A stretch of DNA of 24,022 nucleotides. It comes from DATJLQ01 sp035509415. GTDB lineage: Bacteria; Pseudomonadota; Alphaproteobacteria; JACZXZ01. Of the stretch, positions 7,652 through 15,550 are shown in pieces. The stretch lies in the NCBI GenBank assembly GCA_035509415.1, contig DATJLQ010000170.1, forward strand, positions 1 through 24,022. Direction: 5' to 3'. Positions within the stretch are counted from its first letter, which is position 1, and each line of letters opens with the position of its first letter. The translations under genes and the position numbers were made by a program. The notes beneath the pieces are model-generated. The model made no database searches and was not told the DNA's origin. It saw only the letters and a program-made list of their open reading frames with translations.

Positions 7652-7994
7652 CCGCCGGTTCGATCCTATTGGCGCCCCCGCGCCCACGAGGCGTTGCACA
7701 ATATCTCATCAAAGCATTGCCGATCGTTGAGCGGGCCTCAGGCGATATCTGCCTAAAATTTGACCAAACGCTGTCCGGACGCGGCGCGCGCACCCCGAAA
7801 ATCAAGTCTCAAATCCTTTGGAACCAAAGGCTTAACGTCAGACGCCTTTTGGCATGAGGCTTGCGAAGCGGGACCGTTCCCGCGCCCTCGGCCGTGTCCG
7901 CACGCGGCGGCGTGGGAGCCAATTCGGGCCTGCCCGCCGATTTGGGTGCCGGGCCTCCGACCCACGCGCAACGCGCTCAACCAAAGAGGTTGCC
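7652..7994 (+). promoter_or_regulatory. Intergenic leader of system B, no gene seen
   Basis: This stretch between the two binding-protein genes has no convincing gene. It is clearly less GC-rich between about 7690 and 7850 than the rest of the window, as expected for a promoter region. It contains a 16-bp perfect palindrome (7815-7830), a short hairpin GCGGGA/TCCCGC (7868-7883), and the ribosome binding site AGAGGT (7985-7990). TTGACC at 7760 and TAAAAT at 7754 resemble promoter hexamers, but neither has a partner at proper spacing. I see no known riboswitch core. Confidence 0.5.
7815..7830. promoter_or_regulatory. 16-bp perfect palindrome, candidate operator
   Basis: CCTTTGGAACCAAAGG is a perfect inverted repeat, 165 bp before the system B start codon, in the least GC-rich part of the intergenic region. 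Its size and symmetry fit a dimeric repressor site. The regulator is not identified, and a hairpin role in RNA is also possible. Confidence 0.45.
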
Positions 7995-9113
7995 ATGTCC
8001 TTCAACAACATTTCCCGCCGTCGCCTGCTCCAAGGCACCGCCGCGGTCGCCGCCGGAGCGGCGATGGGCGGGCTCGGCGGCCCTCGCGCCTTCGGCGCCG
8101 ACTACGTGGTCGGCTTCATCTATGTCGGGCCGCATGACGATTTCGGCTACAACCAGGCGCACGCCCAGGGCGCGGCGCAGGTCAAGAAGATGGCCGGCGT
8201 CAAGGTGCTCGAGGAAGAGAACGTGCCGGAGGACGTCTCGGTCGAGAAGACCATGGAGTCGATGATCCGCGAGGACGGTGCCAAGCTCCTGTTCCCGACC
8301 TCGTTCGGCTATTTCAACCCCTACATCCTGAAGTTGGCGCCCAAATACCCGAAGGTGCGCTTCGAGCACGCCGCCGGCCTGTGGGTCAAGGGCATGCCGA
8401 CCAACATCGGCAGCTATTTCGGCTGGATCTTCCAGGCGCAGCATGTGAGCGGCATCGTCGCGGGCTACATGACGAAGTCGAACAAGCTCGGCTTCGTCGC
8501 CGCCAAGCCGATCCCGCAGGTGCTGCAGAACATCAACGCCTTCACGCTCGGCGCCAAGTCGGTCAACCCGAAGATCACGACCCAGGTGATCTTCACCGGC
8601 GACTGGTCGATGCCGGTCAAGGAGGCCGAATCCACCAACAGCCTGGTCGACCAGGGCGTCGACGTCATCACCTGCCACGTGGACAGCCCGAAGGTCGTGT
8701 GCCAGACCGCGGAGAAGCGCGGCATCATGGTGTGCGGCTACCACGCGAGCCAGCTCGCCCTCGCACCGCACGGCTATCTCACCGGCGCCGAGTGGAACTG
8801 GGAGCAGCTCTATCCGAAGTTCGTCGGCATGGCGATGAAGGGCGAGGCTCTGCCGAACTTCTATCGCGGCGGCTTCAAGGAGGGGCTCATCAAGCAGTCG
8901 CCCTTCACGCCGCGCGTCAGCGCCGAGGCGAAGAAGGCGGCCCAGGCGACGCTCGACGCGTATTTCGCCGGCACCTACAAGACCTTCAAGGGCCCGCTCA
9001 AGGACAACAAGGGCAACATGGTGATCCCGGCCGGCACCGAGCTCGCCGACAGCGACATCAAGCTCGAGAGCATGAACTATCTCGTGGAAGGCGTGCTCGG
9101 CAGCACGAGTTGA
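7995..9113 (+). CDS. BMP family ABC transporter substrate-binding protein, system B (Tat-exported)
   Basis: A binding protein of 372 residues, paralogous to the one at 6512. The N-terminus has a clear twin-arginine motif, SRRRLLQG (residues 7-14), a small-residue hydrophobic core and likely cleavage after FGA near residue 35. The mature protein starts DYVVGFIYVGPHDDFGYNQA; the pocket loop differs from system A (HDDFGYNQ against VGDFGWTY). Shared landmarks are PTSFGYFNPY, SGIVAGYMTK and YRGGFKEGLIKQSPF. The ATG at 7995 is chosen because AGAGGT precedes it and the signal peptide starts there; the frame is open upstream to 7854 but without homology. It heads an operon with two permeases, a BiuH-like hydrolase and an ATPase, so its ligand may differ from system A. 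Confidence 0.93.
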   Translation: MSFNNISRRRLLQGTAAVAAGAAMGGLGGPRAFGADYVVGFIYVGPHDDFGYNQAHAQGAAQVKKMAGVKVLEEENVPEDVSVEKTMESMIREDGAKLLFPTSFGYFNPYILKLAPKYPKVRFEHAAGLWVKGMPTNIGSYFGWIFQAQHVSGIVAGYMTKSNKLGFVAAKPIPQVLQNINAFTLGAKSVNPKITTQVIFTGDWSMPVKEAESTNSLVDQGVDVITCHVDSPKVVCQTAEKRGIMVCGYHASQLALAPHGYLTGAEWNWEQLYPKFVGMAMKGEALPNFYRGGFKEGLIKQSPFTPRVSAEAKKAAQATLDAYFAGTYKTFKGPLKDNKGNMVIPAGTELADSDIKLESMNYLVEGVLGSTS

Positions 9114-9147
9114 GCGCACGGCATTTCGGCGCGGAAGGTCGCGAACC

Positions 9148-10215
9148 ATGGCGGACGGCACATCCCCCGGTCGGCTCGGCGCCGCCCTCGAGGCGGTGCT
9201 GATCCCGATCGGGGCGCTCATCGTGTCGATGATCCTGTTCGGGATCTTCGTCTCGTTCGCCGGCGTGAGTCCGCTTCGCGTCTACGGCTACATGATCGAG
9301 GGCTCGGTCGGCTCCTGGTTCTCGATCGAGAACTCGCTCACGCGCGCCTCGCCGCTGATCATGACCGCGCTGTGCACGGCGCTTCCGGCGCAGCTCGGCC
9401 TCATGATCATCGGCGGCGAGGGTGCCTTCGTGATCGGCGGCCTGACCGCGACCATGGCCGCGGTCGCCCTGCAAGGTGCCCCGCCGCTCGTGATCCAGCT
9501 CGCCATGGCCGCGACGGGGATGATCGCGGGCGGCATCTGGATCGGGCTCGCGGGGGCGATGCGCCACTATCGCGGGGTGAACGAGACCATCTCGAGCCTT
9601 CTCCTGGTCTATATCGCGATCGCGATTCTCAATCACATGGTGGGCGGGCCGTTCCGCGATCCCGCGAGCCTCAACAAGCCCTCCTCGCCCTCCATCGGCG
9701 ACGTCAACATGATCAACAACATCCCCGGCACCGAGGTGCATTGGGGCCTGGTCTACGGCATCGTCGCCTGCATCATCGCCTACGTGCTGGTGAACCACAC
9801 GGTGTTCGGATTCTCGATCCGGGTGGTGGGCGGGAACGTACGCGCGGCGAAGATGGTGGGCCTCAAGGTCGGAAAGCTCATCCTCATCACCTGCTTCCTC
9901 GCGGGTGCCGCGGCCGGGCTCGCGGGCATGGTCGAGGTCGCGGCGGTGCAGGAGCGCGCCAACGCGTCCCTGGTCGCGGGCTACGGCTACACGGGAATCC
10001 TCGTCTCCTTCCTCGCGCGCCACAATCCGCTCGCGATCGTCCCGGTCGCGTTCCTGTTGGGCGGCATCGGCGCCTCGGGCGGCCTGTTGCAGCGCCATCT
10101 CGACTTGCCCGACGCCGCGACCCTCGTGCTCCAGGGAATCTTGTTCATCGTCATCCTCGCGAGTGAGGTGGTCTACGGGCGCATTCCCCTTTTCCAGCGA
10201 CGAAAGGCCGCTTGA
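9148..10215 (+). CDS. BMP-type ABC importer permease 1, system B
   Basis: A hydrophobic protein of 355 residues from the PF02653 permease family, counterpart of the system A gene at 4330. A first membrane helix spans roughly residues 11-40 (LEAVLIPIGALIVSMILFGI). The ATPase-contact region reads LCTALPAQLGLMIIGGEGAF, the equivalent of WNIGCEGQF in system A, and is less conserved. The segment RVVGGNVRAAKMVGLKVGK is shared by both permeases. The start ATG at 9148 has GGAAGG upstream. It follows the binding-protein gene by 34 bp and precedes permease 2 by 2 bp, so the genes form one transcription unit. Confidence 0.9.
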   Translation: MADGTSPGRLGAALEAVLIPIGALIVSMILFGIFVSFAGVSPLRVYGYMIEGSVGSWFSIENSLTRASPLIMTALCTALPAQLGLMIIGGEGAFVIGGLTATMAAVALQGAPPLVIQLAMAATGMIAGGIWIGLAGAMRHYRGVNETISSLLLVYIAIAILNHMVGGPFRDPASLNKPSSPSIGDVNMINNIPGTEVHWGLVYGIVACIIAYVLVNHTVFGFSIRVVGGNVRAAKMVGLKVGKLILITCFLAGAAAGLAGMVEVAAVQERANASLVAGYGYTGILVSFLARHNPLAIVPVAFLLGGIGASGGLLQRHLDLPDAATLVLQGILFIVILASEVVYGRIPLFQRRKAA

Positions 10216-10217
10216 GC

Positions 10218-11141
10218 ATGACCACGGGCATCGGAATCTGGGAGGTCCCGCTCGCCGTGTTCGGCGGTGCCGTGCGCGTGAGTACGCCGTTCCTGTTCGT
10301 GAGCCTCGGCGAATGCATCACCGAGAAGAGCGGGCGCATCAATCTCGGGCTCGAGGGCACCTTGGTCATGGGGGCCATGAGCGCCTACGCGATCTCCTAC
10401 TACACGGGCTCGCCCTGGCTCGGCGTGCTGGCGGCGGGCTGCGTCGGCGTCGGCATGGGGCTGATGCACGGGCTCATCTGCAGCCTCCCGAAGGTGAACG
10501 ACATCGCGGTCGGCATCGCCCTCATGCTGTTCGGCCTCGGCCTCGCTTTCTATCTTGGGAAGCCCTTCATCCAGCCGGTCGCACCCTCGCTGCCGTCGAT
10601 CAATTTCGGCTGGTGGAGCTCGATCCCGCAAATCCAGGCAGCGCTCAAGATCAACGCGTTGTTCATTCTCGGCATAGCGCTCGCGCCCGCGTTGCTTTGG
10701 GCGTTCAAGACCACGCGCTGGGGCCTCATCCTGCGCACCGTGGGCGAGAGTGCGGAAGCCGCGCGGGCGCTCGGCGTCAACGTGGTGCGCGTGCGCGTGC
10801 TCGCGACCTGCGCCGGCGGGTTCCTCGCCGGCGTCGCGGGGTCGTTCCTCTCGCTCTATTACCCGGGCAGCTGGAACGAGCGCATCTCGAGCGGCCAGGG
10901 CATCACGGCGGTCGCGCTCGTCATCTTCGCGCGCTGGAATCCGATGCTGTGCTTCTACGCGGCGTTGCTGTTCGGCGGCGCCGGGGGCTTGGCGCCCTCG
11001 CTCCAGTCGGTCGGCGTCACCGGCGGCTATTATCTGCTCAACGCGACGCCCTACATCCTCACGCTCCTGATCATGATCGTCACCTGCTCGCCGAAGCGCA
11101 CCCTCATCGGGGCGCCGGGCGAGCTCAGCATCACCAAATAG
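10218..11141 (+). CDS. BMP-type ABC importer permease 2, system B
   Basis: A polytopic membrane protein of 307 residues, exactly the same length as its system A counterpart. The diagnostic motif ECITEKSGRINLGLEGTLVM lies near residue 32. The C-terminal half has WNERISSGQGITAVALVIFA, matching the system A WAEDMTAGRGWIALALVVFS segment. The ATG at 10218 is preferred over an in-frame TTG two codons earlier, inside the stop region of permease 1. It is followed after 66 bp by the BiuH-like gene. It forms the inner-membrane channel with permease 1. Confidence 0.9.
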   Translation: MTTGIGIWEVPLAVFGGAVRVSTPFLFVSLGECITEKSGRINLGLEGTLVMGAMSAYAISYYTGSPWLGVLAAGCVGVGMGLMHGLICSLPKVNDIAVGIALMLFGLGLAFYLGKPFIQPVAPSLPSINFGWWSSIPQIQAALKINALFILGIALAPALLWAFKTTRWGLILRTVGESAEAARALGVNVVRVRVLATCAGGFLAGVAGSFLSLYYPGSWNERISSGQGITAVALVIFARWNPMLCFYAALLFGGAGGLAPSLQSVGVTGGYYLLNATPYILTLLIMIVTCSPKRTLIGAPGELSITK

Positions 11142-11207
11142 CGGAGCGCGCGATGAGCGATCGAGCCGCGCGCCGCGCGAACGAGCCTGGCAACGAGGGA
11201 GGCTCTC

Positions 11208-11909
11208 ATGCCTGAAGCAAGCCCTGCGCCCGGACGCTTCGTCCGCGGCGATCCCTATCCCTGGCCCTACAACGGCGACCTCAGGCCCGAGAACACGGCC
11301 CTCATCGTGATCGACATGCAGATCGATTTCTGCGGCCCCGGCGGCTACGTCGACCGCATGGGCTACGACCTCTCGCTCACGCGCGCGCCCATCGGCCCGA
11401 TCGGACGCGTGTTGGCCGCGATGCGCAAGGGCGGCTTCACCGTGTTCCACACCCGCGAGGGCCACCGGCCCGATCTTTCCGATCTGCCCGCCAACAAGCG
11501 CTGGCGCTCGCGCCGCATCGGCGCCGGCATCGGCGATCCGGGCCCGTGCGGCAAGATCCTGGTGCGCGGCGAGCCGGGCTGGGAGATCATCCCCGAGCTC
11601 GCCCCCCATCCCGGCGAGCCGATCATCGACAAGCCGGGCAAGGGCTCGTTCTGCGCGACCGACCTCGAGCTCATGCTGCGCGTCCGCGGCATCGACAACA
11701 TCGTGCTTTCCGGCATCACGACCGACGTGTGCGTCCACACCACCATGCGCGAGGCGAACGACCGCGGCTTCGAGTGCCTGCTGCTCGAGGATTGCTGTGC
11801 CGCGACCGACAAGGCGAACCACGACCACGCGGTCAAGATGATCAAGATGCAGGGTGGGGTGTTCGGCTCGGTCTCGTCGGCCAAGGAGCTGATCGAGGCG
11901 ATCGCATGA
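11208..11909 (+). CDS. biuH: Isochorismatase-family cysteine amidohydrolase, close to biuret hydrolase BiuH
   Basis: A cysteine hydrolase of 233 residues. The catalytic triad is Asp36 (VIDMQIDFCG), Lys142 (IDKPGKGSFCATD) and Cys175 (GITTDVCVHTTM), with Gln215 in KMQGGVFGSVS. From memory these match the Rhizobium leguminosarum biuret amidohydrolase in residue type and numbering, and long stretches such as DPYPWPYNG and EGHRPDLSDLPANKRWRS read almost the same. BiuH converts biuret to allophanate and ammonia in cyanuric acid breakdown. The ribosome binding site is GAGGGAGG. The stop overlaps the ATPase start by 4 bp (ATGA), so it is translated with transporter B. Other family members hydrolyse ureidoacrylate (RutB), so a ureido compound from nucleobase breakdown is an alternative substrate. 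Family is certain; substrate is inferred. Confidence 0.85.
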   Translation: MPEASPAPGRFVRGDPYPWPYNGDLRPENTALIVIDMQIDFCGPGGYVDRMGYDLSLTRAPIGPIGRVLAAMRKGGFTVFHTREGHRPDLSDLPANKRWRSRRIGAGIGDPGPCGKILVRGEPGWEIIPELAPHPGEPIIDKPGKGSFCATDLELMLRVRGIDNIVLSGITTDVCVHTTMREANDRGFECLLLEDCCAATDKANHDHAVKMIKMQGGVFGSVSSAKELIEAIA

Positions 11910-13447
11910 CGACGATCCCGCCCGCGCCCGCGAGCCCGTCCGGCACCTTCGGCATCGAGGCGATCGCGATGACCAAGCGCTTCGGCGAGCTCTTGGCACT
12001 CGACAATGTCTCGATGAAAGTGCCGGCGGGCGCCTTCCATGCGCTCTTGGGCGAGAACGGCGCCGGCAAGTCGACGCTCGTCAAATGCATGATGGGCTAC
12101 TATAGGCCCGACGACGGCGAGCTCCTGGTGGGCGATCACCAGCAGGTGGTCGAGAGCCCGAAGGCCGCCCACGCGCTCGGGCTCGGCATGGTCTACCAGC
12201 ATTTCACGCTGGTTCCCAACATGACGGTGGCCGAGAACCTGGTGCTCTCGCGCGCCGATCTGCCCGCCGTGATCGATTGGCGCAAGGAGAACGAGGCGCT
12301 CGATGCATTCCTCGCGCGCATGCCGTTCAAGGTGCCGCTCGACCGGCCGGTGGCCGCGCTCGCCGCGGGCGAAAAGCAGAAGACCGAGATCCTGAAGCAG
12401 CTCTATCTCGAGCGCCGGTTCCTCATTCTCGACGAGCCGACCTCGGTGCTGACGCGCGAGGAGGCGGACGAGATGCTCGGCATGCTCCACGCCATGTCGC
12501 GCGCGGGCCAGCTCACCGTCCTCATGATCACGCACAAGTTCCGCGAGGTGCTCGCCTTCGCCGACGAGGTGACCGTGCTCCGGCGCGGCAAGTTCGCGGG
12601 CGCCGGCAAGGTCAAGGACCTCACGCCCGACCGCATGGCGGAGATGATGATCGGCAGCCAGAAACTGTTCGAGCCCGCGCGCCGCGACGAGCATCCTTTC
12701 GGCGAGCCGCGCCTCGAGCTCATCGACGTCCACGCCCTCAACGACAGCGGCCAGCCCGCGGTAAACGGCGTCTCGCTCTCGGTGCGTGCGGGCGAGATCG
12801 TCGGCATCGCGGGCGTCTCGGGAAACGGCCAACGCGAGCTGGTCGAGGTGCTCGCGGGCCAGCGCGAGGCGACGGGCGGCAATCTGCGCGTCCATGGTGA
12901 GCCCTTCACCACGTCCAGAGACGAGGTGCACGAGCATAAATTGTCGCTCCTCCCCGAGGAGCCGCTGAGGAACGCCTGCGCCGCGCGCATGACGGTCACC
13001 GAGAACATGCTGCTGCGCGAGTTCGACCGCAGCCCGAACGCGGCCGCCGGCTGGTGGCTGAAGCCGGGCGCCATGCGCGAGGCGGCGCGCCAATTGATTG
13101 AGCGCTATCGCGTGAAGACGCCCTCGCCCGAGGCGCCCATCGGCACGCTCTCGGGCGGCAACGTGCAACGCGCGGTGCTCGCGCGCGAGCTCGGCGGCGA
13201 GGTCAACGTGCTGATCGCGGCGAACCCGGTGTTCGGCCTCGATTTCGCGGCCGTCGCCGACATTCATGGCCAGATCATGGAGGCGCGCAACCGGGGCGCC
13301 GCCGTGCTCCTCGTGAGCGAGGATTTGGACGAGCTCCTCGAGCTCGCCGACCGGGTCATGGTCATGTTCGGCGGCCGCCTCGTCTACGAGACCCAAAGCG
13401 CCGGTGCCAACCTGACCCAGATCGGCCGCCATATGGCGGGGCACTGA
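11906..13447 (+). CDS. BMP-type ABC importer, twin-domain ATPase, system B
   Basis: A tandem ATPase of 513 residues. Domain 1 has Walker A GENGAGKST, a signature altered to LAAGEKQKTEI (LSxGE is usual), Walker B FLILDEPTSVL and switch His in ITHKFREV. Domain 2 has GVSGNGQRE in place of Walker A, a good signature LSGGNVQRAVLARELGG, LIAANPVFGLD where the catalytic Glu is Asn, and SEDLDEL with Glu at the switch-His position. One competent ATP site per protein is therefore expected. The start ATG overlaps the hydrolase stop (ATGA). It is the last gene of system B; the next gene, guaD, is 167 bp away behind a likely promoter. It lacks the repeat tail seen in the system A ATPase. Confidence 0.92.
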   Translation: MTTIPPAPASPSGTFGIEAIAMTKRFGELLALDNVSMKVPAGAFHALLGENGAGKSTLVKCMMGYYRPDDGELLVGDHQQVVESPKAAHALGLGMVYQHFTLVPNMTVAENLVLSRADLPAVIDWRKENEALDAFLARMPFKVPLDRPVAALAAGEKQKTEILKQLYLERRFLILDEPTSVLTREEADEMLGMLHAMSRAGQLTVLMITHKFREVLAFADEVTVLRRGKFAGAGKVKDLTPDRMAEMMIGSQKLFEPARRDEHPFGEPRLELIDVHALNDSGQPAVNGVSLSVRAGEIVGIAGVSGNGQRELVEVLAGQREATGGNLRVHGEPFTTSRDEVHEHKLSLLPEEPLRNACAARMTVTENMLLREFDRSPNAAAGWWLKPGAMREAARQLIERYRVKTPSPEAPIGTLSGGNVQRAVLARELGGEVNVLIAANPVFGLDFAAVADIHGQIMEARNRGAAVLLVSEDLDELLELADRVMVMFGGRLVYETQSAGANLTQIGRHMAGH

Positions 13448-13501
13448 AGCGGGCGCGGCACTCATCGGGTGCGGCACCGGCGCCGCGTATTGCCTCCCGC
13501 T

Positions 13502-13515
13502 GCGGCAATTGCCGC
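13502..13515. promoter_or_regulatory. 14-bp perfect palindrome upstream of guaD-xdhAB, candidate operator
   Basis: GCGGCAATTGCCGC is a perfect inverted repeat, 33 bp upstream of the candidate -35 at 13549. Its position fits an activator or repressor site for the catabolic genes. It differs from the palindrome at 7815, so the two need not share a regulator. Confidence 0.4.
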
Positions 13516-13548
13516 TCTTCGATGCAATCCTACGACGCGAAGTTTGGC

Positions 13549-13577
13549 TTGCCCGTGCGCGAGCCCGAGCGTTTAAT
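13549..13577 (+). promoter_or_regulatory. Candidate sigma-70 type promoter for guaD-xdhA-xdhB
   Basis: TTGCCC (13549-13554, 4 of 6) and TTTAAT (13572-13577, 5 of 6) are separated by exactly 17 bp and lie 37 bp before the GTG at 13615. If real, it rules out translation from the upstream ATG at 13522. Found by eye only. Confidence 0.45.
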
Positions 13578-13614
13578 CGATGGGAACCGAAGGGGCGGGC
13601 GGCGGAACAGGGCC

Positions 13615-14094
13615 GTGAACGAGGACGTCAAAGAGACGCTGATGCGGCGCGCGATCGAGCTTTCGGCGCGTACCATGCGCCAAGGCAAGGGCGGGCCGTT
13701 CGGCGCCATCGTCGCGCGCGACGGAGAGGTCGTCGCCGAGGGCTGGAACCGCGTCACCTCGACCAACGACCCGACCGCCCATGCCGAGGTGACCGCGATC
13801 CGCGCCGCGGCGGCGCGGCTCGGGCGCTTCAGCCTCGCGGGCTGCGACCTCTATACCTCGTGCGAGCCCTGCCCCATGTGCCTCGCCGCCGCCTACTGGG
13901 CGCGCGTCGACCATGTCTACTACGCCAACACGCGCGACGACGCGGCGCGCATCGGCTTCGACGATTCGGCGATCTACGGCGAGATCGGGAAGCCGCCCGC
14001 GAGCCAGCGCCTGCCGCTCCAACGCCTCCTGGGCGACGAGGCGGTCAAGGTGTTCGACGAATGGGTCGCGAAGCCAGACAAGGTCATGTACTGA
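13615..14094 (+). CDS. guaD: Guanine deaminase, cytidine-deaminase fold
   Basis: Converts guanine to xanthine and ammonia in the cytoplasm, feeding xanthine dehydrogenase. The zinc site comprises His56-Ala-Glu58 (DPTAHAEVTAIR) and Cys86/Cys89 (TSCEPCPMCLAAAYWAR). GGPFGAIV, GFDDSAIYGEI and the terminal ...VMY closely resemble Bacillus subtilis GuaD, a 156-residue enzyme. The GTG start at 13615 gives 159 residues and falls just before the homology; an ATG at 13522 in frame would add 31 residues unlike the family and lies upstream of the candidate promoter. The stop is 7 bp before xdhA, so the three genes are probably one operon. Other members of this fold deaminate cytosine or adenosine in tRNA, but the C-terminal half favours guanine. 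Confidence 0.88.
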   Translation: MNEDVKETLMRRAIELSARTMRQGKGGPFGAIVARDGEVVAEGWNRVTSTNDPTAHAEVTAIRAAAARLGRFSLAGCDLYTSCEPCPMCLAAAYWARVDHVYYANTRDDAARIGFDDSAIYGEIGKPPASQRLPLQRLLGDEAVKVFDEWVAKPDKVMY

Positions 14095-14101
14095 GTTGGC
14101 T

Positions 14102-15550
14102 ATGGATAAGGTGCGCTTCCTCCTCGACGGCAAGCCCGAGACCGTGGCCGGCATCGACCCGACCACGACCGTGCTGCAATGGCTGCGCGCGAACGGCCTC
14201 ACCGGGACCAAGGAGGGCTGCGCCGAAGGCGATTGCGGCGCCTGCACGGTGGCCTTGGGCGAGCCCGCGCCCGAGGGCGGCATCGCCTATCGCGCGGTCA
14301 ATGCGTGCATCCTGTTCTTGCCCGTGCTCGACGGGAAGCAGCTCGTCACGGTCGAGCATCTGAGAGCGCCGGACGGCACGCTTCACCCGGTGCAGCAGGC
14401 GATGGTCGATTGCCACGGGAGCCAATGCGGCTTCTGCACGCCGGGCTTCGTCATGTCGCTCTTCGCGCTCTATCACGCGACCGACGCGGTCCCGCCCGAC
14501 GACGACATCCACGACGCGATCGCGGGCAATCTCTGCCGCTGCACCGGCTACCGGCCGATCGTGGCGGCGGCGCGCCAGGCGCTCGAAGGCGCGCGCGGCG
14601 ACCGATTCCAGGCCGAGGTGGGGGCGACCCGCGAGGCGCTTCGCTCCCTTCGATCGCGCACCTCCCTCGCCCTCGACGCGCAGGGGAAGCGCTATTACGC
14701 GCCGCAAAGCATCGCCGAATTGTCGTCGCTCCTCGCGCAGCATCCCGACGCCCATCTGCTCGCGGGCGGCACCGACGTGGGGCTCTGGGTCACGAAGCAG
14801 CATCGCGACCTCGCCTGCACGATCTATCTCGGCGCGATTGCCGAGCTCGATACGGTCGAGGAGACCGACACCGCGCTCGAGATCGGCGCGGGTGCGAGCT
14901 ATACGCGCCTTCTCCCCATCTTCCAGCGCCTCTGGCCGAGCTTCGGCGAGATGCTGCGGCGCCTGGGCTCGGTCCAGATCCGGAATTCGGGCACCATGGG
15001 CGGGAACGTCGCCAACGGCTCGCCCATCGGCGACAGCATGCCGGCCTTGATCGCCCTCGGGACACGCGTGGTGCTCAACAAGGCGGGGAAACGCCGCACG
15101 CTCCCGCTCGAAGATTTTTATTTGGCGTACCGCAAGACGGCCCTCGAGCGCGGCGAGTTCGTCGAGCGCCTTTGGGTCCCGATCGACCGCGCGCGCCGCT
15201 TCGCGACCTACAAGCTCAGCAAACGCTTCGATCAGGACATCTCGGCCGTATGCCTCGGCATGGCGGTGAAGCTCGAGCGCGACAAGGTCGCGGAGGCGCG
15301 TATCGCCTTCGGCGGCATGGCGGCCACGCCGAAGCGCGCGCGCGCGGCCGAGGCGGCGCTCGAAGGCCATCCGTGGACCGAGGCGAGCGTGCTCAGGGCC
15401 GCCGAGCGGCTTCGCGAGGATTTCCAGCCCCTCAGCGACATGCGCGCGAGTGCCGCCTACCGCACCCTCGGCGCGCAGAACCTCTTGCGCCGGTTTTATC
15501 TCGAAAGCGCGGGCGAGCCCGTGCGTCTCGGAGTGGAAGCCCATGCCTGA
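14102..15550 (+). CDS. xdhA: Xanthine dehydrogenase small subunit (2Fe-2S and FAD domains)
   Basis: A protein of 482 residues, normal for bacterial XdhA. The N-terminal ferredoxin-like cluster uses Cys40, Cys45, Cys48 and Cys69; the helical second cluster uses Cys109, Cys112, Cys145 and Cys147 (CGFCTP and NLCRCTGYRP). The FAD domain from about residue 190 has LLAGGTDVGLWVTKQ and QIRNSGTMGGNVANGSPIGD. It passes electrons from the molybdenum site in XdhB to FAD and NAD+ while hypoxanthine and xanthine are oxidised to urate. The ATG at 14102 is chosen over the longer open frame because homology starts there. Its stop overlaps the xdhB start by 8 bp. Confidence 0.95.
   Translation: MDKVRFLLDGKPETVAGIDPTTTVLQWLRANGLTGTKEGCAEGDCGACTVALGEPAPEGGIAYRAVNACILFLPVLDGKQLVTVEHLRAPDGTLHPVQQAMVDCHGSQCGFCTPGFVMSLFALYHATDAVPPDDDIHDAIAGNLCRCTGYRPIVAAARQALEGARGDRFQAEVGATREALRSLRSRTSLALDAQGKRYYAPQSIAELSSLLAQHPDAHLLAGGTDVGLWVTKQHRDLACTIYLGAIAELDTVEETDTALEIGAGASYTRLLPIFQRLWPSFGEMLRRLGSVQIRNSGTMGGNVANGSPIGDSMPALIALGTRVVLNKAGKRRTLPLEDFYLAYRKTALERGEFVERLWVPIDRARRFATYKLSKRFDQDISAVCLGMAVKLERDKVAEARIAFGGMAATPKRARAAEAALEGHPWTEASVLRAAERLREDFQPLSDMRASAAYRTLGAQNLLRRFYLESAGEPVRLGVEAHA

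Noticed and set aside
7754..7765. TAAAAT and TTGACC as promoter hexamers for system B
   Set aside because: No partner hexamer occurs at 16-19 bp from either; I leave the promoter unplaced.
7854..7994. Upstream extension of the system B binding protein
   Set aside because: It would bury the twin-arginine signal at about residue 55, and the ATG at 7995 has its own ribosome binding site.
11153..11215. 20-codon open frame between permease 2 and the BiuH-like gene
   Set aside because: It overlaps the hydrolase start in another frame, has no good ribosome binding site and no recognisable sequence; probably leader only.
13522..13614. N-terminal extension of guaD from an ATG at 13522
   Set aside because: The extra 31 residues have no family resemblance and a promoter candidate lies inside the segment.
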